A program made the position numbers and the translations under genes. Of a stretch of 64,000 nucleotides of DNA, positions 17,427 to 26,009 are shown piece after piece (positions within the stretch are counted from its first letter, which is position 1; each line of letters begins with the position of its first letter). The notes beneath the pieces were generated by a model. The model worked only from the letters and a program-made list of their open reading frames with translations, was not told the origin of the DNA and ran no database searches. The DNA is from Saprospiraceae bacterium. GTDB taxonomy: Bacteria; Bacteroidota; Bacteroidia; Chitinophagales; Saprospiraceae. The stretch is from NCBI GenBank assembly GCA_026129545.1, contig JAHCHX010000001.1, positions 2,479,501-2,543,500 of the forward strand, given 5' to 3'.

Positions 17427-18446
17427 TCAGCCCATGTATGCCTTTGGGTTGGTCCCTGTCCATTTTTTGAATGCCCGACGAAACACGCTTGGCTCGGCAT
17501 AGCCCAGTTTGTAGGCGATTTCATTGACGGTCAGCGAAGAGTCTTTCAGCAGGCCGAGGGCGAGCTCATGCTTGACAGACTCGGCTATTTCCTGAAAAGA
17601 CGTGCCTTCGTCTTTCAGCTTGCGTTGCAAGGTGCGGGGAGAACTGTTAAAAACCGTCACCACGTCGGTCAATTGAGGCAGCGTGGTGTTGAAATTTTGT
17701 AGTAATGCCCGCCGCACTTCATTGGCGAACGATTCGCGCTGACGGGTTTTGGCAATCTCTTTTTCCAACAAATCGCGGAACAGGGCCGTCAGTGTGGGGT
17801 TGTGGCCTATGACCGGAAGCCGCACATCTTTCAAACGAAACACGATGTGGTTGCTCGGCTGGCCGAAAGAGGGTTCCGCTTTTAGGATTTGCAGATATTC
17901 TCGCGTGTCGCGGGGGCGCGGATAACGCATCGAAATCCTTAGGGGATAGAGGGTTTTGCCGGTCAACATTCGCACAATATGCAGGGTGCCCGAAAAAGAG
18001 AGCTCCACGCTCATGCGGGCGGTTTCGGGCGAGAGGTTGTTCCAAGCAGGGATAGGCTCGCAATAAAGCGTGAGCTCCTCACCGCGCACTTCCGTGTAAA
18101 AATCGTAGAGTTTCGTGACAGTGCGCACGTATTGCTCAAGGTTGACAAGGGCGGTCTGCAAGTTGGGGCTGCTCTCCATGAGCAGCCCGACCATTCCGAG
18201 CACGACGGGCGAGGTGGCTTGACCGATGCGAAGCCCCAAGAAGGGGTCTTTCGTGAGCCGCAGTGCCGCCTCCATGATGCTGCAGTTCACCTCCAACCCT
18301 GCCAGCACATCGTCCTTTTCCAGCATTTCAGGCGTGATGCCGCCTTCCCGGCAGAGCTGTTGCACATCTGCGCCGCGTTCCGCCGCGCCATACACGATGT
18401 TGCGGATAATAGGCATCGTCACCCAAAGGGAAGCAGAACTATCCAT
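17427..18446 (-). CDS. AraC-family transcriptional regulator
   Basis: A 339-residue protein if started at the ATG at 18444-18446 (MDSSASLWVTMPIIRNIVYG). The N-terminal part resembles the arabinose-binding-like domain of OruR/ArgR-type AraC proteins. The C-terminal double helix-turn-helix is clear: VTVFNSSPRTLQRKLKDEGT and ALGLLKDSSLTVNEIAYKLG, ending FRRAFKKWTGTNPKAYMG. It is divergent from the membrane-protein gene at 18549 across about 100 bases, so that gene is its most likely target. The ligand is unknown. Confidence 0.92.
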   Translation of the reverse strand: MDSSASLWVTMPIIRNIVYGAAERGADVQQLCREGGITPEMLEKDDVLAGLEVNCSIMEAALRLTKDPFLGLRIGQATSPVVLGMVGLLMESSPNLQTALVNLEQYVRTVTKLYDFYTEVRGEELTLYCEPIPAWNNLSPETARMSVELSFSGTLHIVRMLTGKTLYPLRISMRYPRPRDTREYLQILKAEPSFGQPSNHIVFRLKDVRLPVIGHNPTLTALFRDLLEKEIAKTRQRESFANEVRRALLQNFNTTLPQLTDVVTVFNSSPRTLQRKLKDEGTSFQEIAESVKHELALGLLKDSSLTVNEIAYKLGYAEPSVFRRAFKKWTGTNPKAYMG

Positions 18447-18548
18447 GTCGCAAGATGTCACTTTTATGTCGCAAAATACGACTTGTTGGGAAAGGAGGCG
18501 CCCGGACTTTTGCACCGTCCATCACAACAATCATTTTAAATCTAAAAG

Positions 18549-19238
18549 ATGAAAACAACGACCCAGTTCAATCGCCAAGTCGGCGCCCTCACCATGCTCT
18601 CTGCCATTTTGGCTTTTGCAAGCATGCTGGTAGGCACTTTAGCCGTCGAGTTTGACTTCGACACTTTTGCCGACCCGTCGTCCATGTTGCGATTTTCGCA
18701 CAACCACGCACTTGTGAAAGGTTCGATGTTGCTCGATATGTTCGGTTACTACCTGCTGCTCACACCCGTCGCTTTTTACCTGCACGGGTATTTGAGCCGA
18801 AAAACGCTTTGGGCAAACACGCTCACATTTTGCGGTCTATCTTACATCCTCATCGGTTCCATCGGCGCGGCCATCCTTGCCTCGGTGTGGCCGCAGCAAA
18901 TGCAGGCGTATCTTACGGCAAATGTAGCGCAACAAGCAATGTTGCAAGCAGATGCCAGCAACATTGCCGCCATCGTCTATGGCGGAATGTGGAACATCTT
19001 GGAGACGTTCCTCTGCGGCGTATGGTGGGTAGGGCTTGGCGTAGCATTGCGCACGGAGCTCAAATCACCCGGGAATGTGAGTATCGCATTGGGAGTGGCT
19101 TGCTTACTGGATAGTGTGGGCAACATGGCCGGGTTGAAGATGCTGGCGGAAATAGGCCTGAATATCTACCTGCTTCTTGCAATCGTGTGGGCAATGTGGG
19201 TAGGCATTTTGATTTACAAACAAAAAATCACCGCGTGA
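18549..19238 (+). CDS. DUF4386-like integral membrane protein
   Basis: A 229-residue protein with about six hydrophobic segments, for example ALTMLSAILAFASMLVGTLA, YILIGSIGAAILASVW and IYLLLAIVWAMWVGILIY. The layout resembles DUF4386 proteins, but the match is by eye only. It is transcribed away from the AraC-type regulator, which suggests regulated expression. No catalytic motif is visible. The start at 18549 (MKTTTQFNRQVGAL) is the first ATG, just after an A-rich ribosome-binding region. Confidence 0.65.
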   Translation: MKTTTQFNRQVGALTMLSAILAFASMLVGTLAVEFDFDTFADPSSMLRFSHNHALVKGSMLLDMFGYYLLLTPVAFYLHGYLSRKTLWANTLTFCGLSYILIGSIGAAILASVWPQQMQAYLTANVAQQAMLQADASNIAAIVYGGMWNILETFLCGVWWVGLGVALRTELKSPGNVSIALGVACLLDSVGNMAGLKMLAEIGLNIYLLLAIVWAMWVGILIYKQKITA

Positions 19239-19400
19239 AACAGCCCACTCACGAAACCGATTCACTCGCACATTCATGTGATTGGCGCCTCTAATCATTC
19301 CTTTCACTTTTGCACTCGAAATCAAAAACATCATTGGGCGTGCCACACTTGCATGGCGCTTCCTGCACTTCAACAACTTTCAAATTAAGCAACTTTCCTT

Positions 19401-20381
19401 ATGAAAAAAGCTATGAAAATCATCGGCTACCTATTGGGTAGCATCGTGCTGCTGTTGGCAGCCTGCCTTGCTTTCTTTCACTTCAAAGGTGTTCCCCAAT
19501 ACGAATATGCCCCACCTGAACACGTCAAAACCCTGCAAGTGACACCCGACAGCGCACGGCTGGCACGCGGGGCGGCCATCGGAGCCATGCACTGCATGGA
19601 ATGTCACGCAGCCGCCGACGGCAAACTGGTGGGCAAGCCCATGAACGACCTGCCGCCCATGTTCGGCAAAATCAACACCCTGAACATCACCCAAGACCCC
19701 GTGCACGGCATCGGCGCTTGGACGGACGGCGAACTCTACTATTTCCTGCGCACCGGCATTCACAAAGACGGACACTGGTCGCCGCCCTTCATGCCCAAAT
19801 ACTCCTTGATGGCCGACGAAGACCTCTATTCGGTCATCGCATGGTTGCGCTCCGACGACCCGCGCCTTGCGCCCGACAGCCGCGAGTATCCGCCCAACCG
19901 TTTCAATTTGTTCATAAAAACCCTTTCTAACATCTTGTTTAAGGCTCCGCCGCTCCCCGAAAAGCCGATTGTCATCCCCGACGCATCCAATAAAATTGCT
20001 TTTGGAAAATATGTGGCCGACAACCTGAGCAACTGCTATATGTGTCACTCGGGCGATATACTGAAAGCAAACGCCTTGCACCCGGAGCAAAGCTTTGGAT
20101 ACTACGGCGGTGGCACCGAGATGCGCAACGAGGCCGGAGAGCCTGTGTTTAGCGCCAATCTGACCATGGACAAAGAAACAGGCCTTGGCAACTGGACAGA
20201 ACAACAATTCATCGAGGCCGTGCGCTTCGGCAAAAAGCCCGATGGAGGTATGCTCTCGCGCCCGATGGCACCTCACTCCATGCTGACCGACGAGGAGGTG
20301 AGCGCGATTTTCGCCTATTTGAAAACGGTGCCTGTCATCAAAAACCCGGTGCAGCGATATCAGGCAAGTGTGGAAAGGTGA
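19401..20381 (+). CDS. di-heme cytochrome c family protein
   Basis: A 326-residue protein with one N-terminal hydrophobic segment (IIGYLLGSIVLLLAACLAFF) that acts as signal or anchor. Two heme-binding motifs are present: CMECH (65-69) and CYMCH (212-216). Probable distal methionines lie downstream, for example in GGMLSRPMAPHSMLTDEEVS. Each half resembles a class I cytochrome c domain of the alcohol-dehydrogenase cytochrome subunit type. It should carry electrons at the periplasmic face. A strong terminator follows at 20427. Confidence 0.9.
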   Translation: MKKAMKIIGYLLGSIVLLLAACLAFFHFKGVPQYEYAPPEHVKTLQVTPDSARLARGAAIGAMHCMECHAAADGKLVGKPMNDLPPMFGKINTLNITQDPVHGIGAWTDGELYYFLRTGIHKDGHWSPPFMPKYSLMADEDLYSVIAWLRSDDPRLAPDSREYPPNRFNLFIKTLSNILFKAPPLPEKPIVIPDASNKIAFGKYVADNLSNCYMCHSGDILKANALHPEQSFGYYGGGTEMRNEAGEPVFSANLTMDKETGLGNWTEQQFIEAVRFGKKPDGGMLSRPMAPHSMLTDEEVSAIFAYLKTVPVIKNPVQRYQASVER

Positions 20382-20426
20382 CTTTTTTTGAGCGCGTTTA
20401 TCCTTATTGAAAAAACACTTTGATGC

Positions 20427-20466
20427 GGTGGCACGGCTATTCTGTTTAGCCGTGCCACCTTTTTTA
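20427..20466 (+). terminator. intrinsic terminator after cytochrome c gene
   Basis: ggtggcacggcta and tagccgtgccacc form a perfect 13-base stem around a 7-base loop. A run of T follows directly. It lies 46 bases after the cytochrome stop. Confidence 0.93.
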
Positions 20467-20719
20467 TGCCCAAGACAAAATGGGTGACGGCAGACAAAAA
20501 CCATCTGATTTGAAATCTGAATAGCGGCGCTTTCTCGTATCAAATGGCACCATTCTTGAAAATCGGCTTTGACAATGCTGTGCCGCGTCTCTCCCCCCCC
20601 TTTGTGCGTGCAAGTTGAACCCTCCCACCTCGTTTGCACACTGCGCTTCGTCGAGTTTTCAGCATGACTGCCATTTCAATTCATTCAAATCGCTGTCGCT
20701 CAATACAAAATCCAACACC

Positions 20720-22249
20720 ATGTCCAACAATCCTGTGTGCCGTGTTGTCGCCCTGACGATGGGGCTTTTCCTGTTTGCATTCGCCAAAGATGCCTGCGCC
20801 CAAAACGGAGAGGCGGCGGCCATTGTCATCGCCGATAAAAACGACGGCTCAAAAAGCGCCTTGAATGCGCTGAACCAACCGCCTCGTTTTCCGGGCTGCG
20901 AGTTGACGGGGCGCTCCATCGAGGAAAAAATCAAGTGCGCGGAAGAAAAACTGCAACAATACATAACGGACAACCTCCAATATCCCGACGCGGCCAAGTC
21001 GCCTGATTTCAAACCCGTGATGGTGAGAGTAAGGGTCACGGTGGATGCCAACGGCAAGGTGCACTCCCCCCGCATCCTCGATTTGGGCATCAAAGAATAT
21101 GATGCCAACGCACTGGCCGTGCTCAAAAAAATGGAACGCGACGACGTGCGATGGCTCCCCGCCATCGCCGACGGACAGGCGACACGCACTCCCGTGATGG
21201 TGACGGTGGTGTATAGTTGGGAAGGGAGAAACAAAGCGTTCCCGACGCTCGACAAACCAGAAGATGAGGACGAAATCTATGAATTGCCCGACGATATGCC
21301 CGCGCTCGGCACCTGCCGGCAAAAAGGCCGCAAGGACGAACATATCCGGGATTGCTCGTTGGAGCATCTGAACGACTTTTTCCTGCAACACCTGATTTAC
21401 CCCGAAGACGCGCTCCGAATTGGTTTGGAAGGGGATATTCAGGTCGAGTTTGTGGTGGGGCGAGACGGGCACATCCGCAACCTCGCGCTGAAAAACGACA
21501 TTGGCCTAGGTTGCGGCGAAGAAGTCAGGCGCCTGTTCCAGTTGTTGAAGGAAAAAAACATCGTCTGGCTGCCCGGCGAGGAAAACGGAGAAAAAGTGAG
21601 CGTGTTGCTGAGAACAACCGTCCGTTTCAGGCTCAAAAGCAGCGAAAGACCCACCGTCAAAATGGCCAATGCCGACCCCAAGCCATTTTTTGCGACAGGC
21701 AAGGCCGGGTACGAGTATTTTCAAGACACCTACCTAAAATCCCCGAAAACCAAAGACCCCGCCCAGCCCTGCGCATTCGGTGTCGTGGATGTCAAGTTCA
21801 AAATCAACCAGCAAACAGGTGCCCCGTTTGTGCTCGAGATGATTGACTACAACAATCTGGGCAAGGAATTCAAGGCAGCCGCCACCGCGTTTTTGCAGGA
21901 GACCAGCGGCCAATGGCGCGTGCAATACCCCGCGCTGGGAAGCGAAACCCAATACTATCTCTCCTTGCCTTTCGCCACAAACAGCGCAGCCTGCCCAGAC
22001 TTGCTCAAAGGCTACAAGGAAGTGATTTATCAGGCGCTGAGCGACGCGGCACTCGCCGAAAAAGAAAAGAGCGCCACCAGCATGGAGGCGCTCGACAAAG
22101 CAGTGCGGCTTTTCCCCGCCGACAACAAAATTCGCCACCTGCGAGGCATGGCGCTTTACAAAACCGGGCGAACGCTGGAAGGCTGCGTGGATTTGTTTTT
22201 TGTGAACAAACAAAACAAGGAAATCCCGGTGCCTGCCAACTGCAAGTAG
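20720..22249 (+). CDS. secreted protein with repeated TonB-C-like domains
   Basis: A 509-residue protein if started at the ATG at 20720, which opens a signal peptide (MSNNPVCRVVALTMGLFLFA, cleaved after ACAQ). Two regions resemble the TonB C-terminal domain: VMVRVRVTVDANGKVHSPRI with AVLKKMERDDVRWLPA, and DIQVEFVVGRDGHIRNLALK. A third beta-rich segment follows. The end is TPR-like (KAVRLFPADNKIRHLRGMAL). Standalone proteins with this fold are common in Bacteroidota, and their role is poorly known. No N-terminal anchor like that of true TonB is present. Confidence 0.75.
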   Translation: MSNNPVCRVVALTMGLFLFAFAKDACAQNGEAAAIVIADKNDGSKSALNALNQPPRFPGCELTGRSIEEKIKCAEEKLQQYITDNLQYPDAAKSPDFKPVMVRVRVTVDANGKVHSPRILDLGIKEYDANALAVLKKMERDDVRWLPAIADGQATRTPVMVTVVYSWEGRNKAFPTLDKPEDEDEIYELPDDMPALGTCRQKGRKDEHIRDCSLEHLNDFFLQHLIYPEDALRIGLEGDIQVEFVVGRDGHIRNLALKNDIGLGCGEEVRRLFQLLKEKNIVWLPGEENGEKVSVLLRTTVRFRLKSSERPTVKMANADPKPFFATGKAGYEYFQDTYLKSPKTKDPAQPCAFGVVDVKFKINQQTGAPFVLEMIDYNNLGKEFKAAATAFLQETSGQWRVQYPALGSETQYYLSLPFATNSAACPDLLKGYKEVIYQALSDAALAEKEKSATSMEALDKAVRLFPADNKIRHLRGMALYKTGRTLEGCVDLFFVNKQNKEIPVPANCK

Positions 22250-22258
22250 AGGTGTCGG

Positions 22259-23251
22259 CTAAGGCAGCAACACCCTGTCAATCAGATGTATGACCCCGTT
22301 GGTCGCAAGAATATCGGGTATCACTGCCTTTGCCAGCGAGTTGTTGCCCCTTCCTCCGATGGCGATGTCGCCATTTGAAAATCTGGCGATGCTCAAATCC
22401 GTGCCTCCGCCAAGCGGTTTGATTCTGGTTTGATTCATCTCAGAGGTGAATTTTCCGCCATCTGCCACCACATGATGCAGCAACACCGCCGCAACCACAT
22501 CTTTCGGCAATTGGCGGATGTCCGAAGGAACCTCAAGCGACACGCCCAAATCAATGCCCAATTGCCTGAACGCCGCATCGGTCGGGGCAAACACCGTGAA
22601 AGACGGGCTGCCGGGCGACGCGCTGAGCGCCCCAGCCAGTTCGGCATAGAGCACCGCTTCCACGAGAAACGTCAGTTCGGGCGTTTTGAACACCTGAGTG
22701 TCACGCAGTGCAAGCGCCGATTGCACGATGTCAAGGCCCGTTGCCAGCAACACTTTGTCAAGCACATGAACCGTTCCGTTGGCAGCCCTCACATCAGTGG
22801 CAATTATTTTGGAGCCGTTGATATATCGGTCGTTGCCCGCAAACACAATTCGGCGCGAGATGCCTATGACTGAAGCCGACTGGTTGCCTTCCGACAACTC
22901 ATTGCTGCGCAGGTTCCCATTCGAGACATGGTACAGGACTGTTTGAGTCAGGAAATCGGTTTTCAATTGCGTCAAGTCGTCGCTGTTGAGCAGGTTGAGC
23001 CGAGCAAAAGCCTTGTCGTTGGGAGCAAACACCGTAAAATCGCCCGAAGGGTCGCCTGCGTTGGGATTGGATAGCACAAACACCAAATTGCATTGAATAG
23101 CCGCGTCTTCAAGAGTGTTAAAATCGGGATTCGACACGACCAAATCGGCAATAGAGGGCAGCGCGTCAGAAGGGTCTTTCACACAGCTCGAGTCGGCAAA
23201 AAGGATGGCCACAAAAAAGGCAAGGAGTAGCTTTGTATGATGTCGGAACAT
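22259..23251 (-). CDS. fasciclin-domain lipoprotein, two FAS1 domains
   Basis: A 330-residue protein with a lipoprotein signal peptide (LLAFFVAILFADSSC). The two FAS1 domains each have the usual FTVFAPND/FAPTDAAF motif (GDFTVFAPNDKAFARL and SFTVFAPTDAAFRQLG) and a late VLYHVSNG or LLHHVVADG motif. FAS1 domains mediate adhesion or matrix contacts. The protein ends with TNGVIHLIDRVLLP, the usual end of a FAS1 domain. The gene lies 52 bases downstream of a beta-barrel gene on the same strand and may share its transcript. Confidence 0.93.
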   Translation of the reverse strand: MFRHHTKLLLAFFVAILFADSSCVKDPSDALPSIADLVVSNPDFNTLEDAAIQCNLVFVLSNPNAGDPSGDFTVFAPNDKAFARLNLLNSDDLTQLKTDFLTQTVLYHVSNGNLRSNELSEGNQSASVIGISRRIVFAGNDRYINGSKIIATDVRAANGTVHVLDKVLLATGLDIVQSALALRDTQVFKTPELTFLVEAVLYAELAGALSASPGSPSFTVFAPTDAAFRQLGIDLGVSLEVPSDIRQLPKDVVAAVLLHHVVADGGKFTSEMNQTRIKPLGGGTDLSIARFSNGDIAIGGRGNNSLAKAVIPDILATNGVIHLIDRVLLP

Positions 23252-23302
23252 GGTAGTTAAATTTTGAAAAGCTTTGATAGAAAAGAGGAAGTGAGGCGAT
23301 TG

Positions 23303-24196
23303 TCAATTTGAGCTTGTCCGAAAAGCAAAGACGACGGCTCCGGTAAAAACAATCGCCTTGCCGACGTTGCGCCCACTGACGTATTTGTTCACGCCAGCCG
23401 ATACGCCGAAACCGCTTACGGTTGGCACATACACGTTTAGCCCAGCACGGGTGTAGCTCACATCGGTTGCCGGAAAAAAACCGTCGAATCCCTCGCCGAG
23501 GATATGCACGCCACCTGTAGAAACTTGTTGGGCGTACCATGCCGCCACCTGAAAGCGGCGGGTGCCATAGCCCACTCGTGCTTCGCCAACAAAGGCATCG
23601 GGGACTTGACCAGTGCGATAGCTGTAGCCGCCTTGTCCCGTCAAATAAAAGCCTATGCGTGTGCGAAAATGAACCACGCCTATTCCATTCAGCGTCGAAG
23701 CGCGATTGCCAATGGCCACAATAGACTGCAACCCCCGCTCCACTTCGTAATTGCTCACGGGGGTTCTGACACCTCCCGCCGCCAAGAAATCCATCCGGTA
23801 GGCTCCCAGCGCGATACTGCGAATCCTGTATTTCAGGTAAATGGAAATGTCTTGCAGCCCTTTTCGCTCGTTTTTGAAACCCAACTCCTCGAGCGTGGCT
23901 TGCGAGGCGTGACCTTTAGCTTGAATGTAAGGCAGGTTCAGCACAAAATCCAACCGAGGACTCAGTCCGTAAGTAGCATACAGATTGATGCTGTTCACTT
24001 CCATCTTGTTGAAAATCGGCACCCGGTCGGCATCCGCTGGCACAAGAAAGACCTCAGAATAGCGCTCTGCGGTGTACGAAAGGGCCACGGCACCGCGGCC
24101 ATCGCCATTCATAAAACCGCCAAACAAGCTCTGCGCCCGCACCCATGCAGGTAGAAACAAGAGCGCCATTGCGCTCACGGTGGTAAAAATTTGCAT
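23303..24196 (-). CDS. outer-membrane beta-barrel-like protein
   Basis: A 297-residue protein with a signal peptide (MQIFTTVSAMALLFLPAWVR, then AQ). It has alternating amphipathic strands and aromatic ends: INLYATYGLSPRLDFVLNLP, GIGVVHFRTRIGFYLTGQGG and ARVGYGTRRFQVAAWYAQ. The pattern resembles phenol-degradation MetA-type or other transporter-like porins. It precedes the fasciclin lipoprotein gene. The cargo is unknown. Confidence 0.7.
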   Translation of the reverse strand: MQIFTTVSAMALLFLPAWVRAQSLFGGFMNGDGRGAVALSYTAERYSEVFLVPADADRVPIFNKMEVNSINLYATYGLSPRLDFVLNLPYIQAKGHASQATLEELGFKNERKGLQDISIYLKYRIRSIALGAYRMDFLAAGGVRTPVSNYEVERGLQSIVAIGNRASTLNGIGVVHFRTRIGFYLTGQGGYSYRTGQVPDAFVGEARVGYGTRRFQVAAWYAQQVSTGGVHILGEGFDGFFPATDVSYTRAGLNVYVPTVSGFGVSAGVNKYVSGRNVGKAIVFTGAVVFAFRTSSN

Positions 24197-24300
24197 CGGA
24201 AATATCGTTTGTTAAAAAATGGAGAAAAAATCTGAATGTCCGTTGAAGTCGTAGGAGATACGCGCTTACCTTTCGCTTGAGTTTTCAAATTTTTTCATCC

Positions 24301-25728
24301 ATGGCCAAAACCCGCCTTTTTGTCATCCTGCTTACACTTTGCGCCTACACAGCGCAATCGGCCCGCATCACGGGCTTTTTCAAAAATGCGAGACCGGGCG
24401 ACCGGGTCGAGCTCTTCGTGCCGCATTATTATGTGGACGGCCACAGCGACACCTATTGGGTCCAATTAGACCAGCAGCTGGCCTTTTCGCTCGAAGCGCC
24501 GCTGCCAGAGCCACAGTTGGCTTTCCTCGTTTTCAATTTCAACCACCTGCCCGTTTTCCTCGAACCCAACGACACCCTGACAATTGAGGCAGATGCTTTC
24601 CGCTTTTTGCAGCCTTTGGCTCTGGGAGGCCGCGCTGGCGCGAACAACCGCTTGCTGCAACAATTTTTTAAGGAAAACCCGCCCGATTATGATGAAATGA
24701 ACAATCTCCGACTGAAAATCGGGCATTGGTGGGCAGCCGTCGAACCCCCGATGTACGAGCGAATGGAAAACTTGGCCCCCACCGAGTTCAAGGCATTTCT
24801 CGATGCCCGGAAATCAGCCAACATCGCCATGCTCAAGGATTTTTCAGCCACATTGCCGGGGGCACTGACACCCGCGTTCGTCGAATGGCTTTCCGCCGAG
24901 ATTACCTACTCGTGGGCCTACCACCTTCTTTTCTACGGTCATGTGTTTGCCAAAAGACACTCCGTGCAGCCAGAGTTCTTCGATTTTTTATACGAAGCGC
25001 CCAATTTTTGCAAGGCCATTGGCAGCGACTGGTACCGACAGTTCTTGCAAGCCCTCATCGCCTGGCATCTTGCCAAAGATGAGCAAACCGACAACTTCTA
25101 CGCGGGTCAATACGCGCTGGCAGGCGAGGTGCTGCGCGATAAGCCCCTCGCATTTTTTCGCTCGGAGATGATTCGGCTTGCTTTCAGCGGCGAGCGCTAC
25201 CGGGAAATACTGCCCTTCTACACTGATTTTGTCAAGACCAACCCTTACCCAGCCTTCGAGGCCAAAGTGACCGATTTGTATGAAAAAGTCGCTCGCGTGT
25301 CGCCCGGGTTGCCCGCGCCCATGTTTACCGCCAGCGATGCAAAGGGCAACGAGGTGTCGCTGGCGCAGATGCGCGGGCGCGTCGTTTACCTCAATTTCTG
25401 GGCGAGCTGGTGCGGCACCTGCTTAGAGAAAATGGCAAAGTTTGACCATTATGCAGCCGAATTGGAGCGGCTGGGCATCGAGATTGTCAATATCTCCATT
25501 GACGAAAACCCCTCCAAGTGGCGCTCCGCGCTCACTGAGCGAGGGTTCAAGGGACGCAACTTGTTGGCCTCGGCGGGCGGCGGACTCAACATCGCCGCAG
25601 CCTATGGGGTGGAAGCGATACCACAGTATTTCATCATTGGCAAGAATGGCTATTTTGCCGATAAGGCACCCACAAGCCAGCCGGAGGCTATCAAAAATCA
25701 GTTGCTTGTGTTGAGCAAGACTTATTGA
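24301..25728 (+). CDS. TlpA-family thiol-disulfide oxidoreductase
   Basis: A 475-residue protein if started at the ATG at 24301 (MAKTRLFVILLTLCAYTAQS, a signal peptide). The N-terminal part resembles the beta-rich domain found in Bacteroidota TlpA-like proteins. The C-terminal thioredoxin domain carries NFWASWCGTCLEKM with the CGTC active site and the cis-Pro region VEAIPQYFIIGKNG. It should reduce or isomerise disulfides in the periplasm. A mobile-element-like inverted repeat starts 12 bases after its stop. Confidence 0.92.
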   Translation: MAKTRLFVILLTLCAYTAQSARITGFFKNARPGDRVELFVPHYYVDGHSDTYWVQLDQQLAFSLEAPLPEPQLAFLVFNFNHLPVFLEPNDTLTIEADAFRFLQPLALGGRAGANNRLLQQFFKENPPDYDEMNNLRLKIGHWWAAVEPPMYERMENLAPTEFKAFLDARKSANIAMLKDFSATLPGALTPAFVEWLSAEITYSWAYHLLFYGHVFAKRHSVQPEFFDFLYEAPNFCKAIGSDWYRQFLQALIAWHLAKDEQTDNFYAGQYALAGEVLRDKPLAFFRSEMIRLAFSGERYREILPFYTDFVKTNPYPAFEAKVTDLYEKVARVSPGLPAPMFTASDAKGNEVSLAQMRGRVVYLNFWASWCGTCLEKMAKFDHYAAELERLGIEIVNISIDENPSKWRSALTERGFKGRNLLASAGGGLNIAAAYGVEAIPQYFIIGKNGYFADKAPTSQPEAIKNQLLVLSKTY

Positions 25729-25739
25729 TATCCATTAGA

Positions 25740-25895
25740 CTTGTTGCGGTGGAGGCCTTTGGCGAAGGGAAAGCCCTTTTTCCGACCGGCTTCGTTACAT
25801 TTTTCGCCGAATATGCCCGATTTCGATTGCAAAATTTGCCTTGCCAGTCGAAAAAATGACAATCCCCTCCACTCAAAGCCCTCCACCGCAACAAG
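25740..25895. mobile_element. 156-bp inverted-repeat element, possible MITE
   Basis: The ends cttgttgcggtggaggc and the complement of gccctccaccgcaacaag match closely, with imperfect pairing further in. No coding capacity is seen. It fills the space between the thioredoxin gene and hutU. The remaining bases to 26009 hold nothing recognisable. No clear target duplication was found. Confidence 0.6.
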
Positions 25896-26009
25896 GCTAT
25901 TCAATTGCTTATTCAGGCGGTGATTTCAAGTCACCACTCAAATAGCAGACGTTTTCAACATCTTGCCTCAACCCGTGATTCGCATGAGCTAACAAACCAA
26001 ATCTTCCTC

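Noticed and set aside
25741..25923. Short proteins on both strands starting MLRWR
   Set aside because: They are translations of the two arms of the inverted-repeat element and mirror each other.
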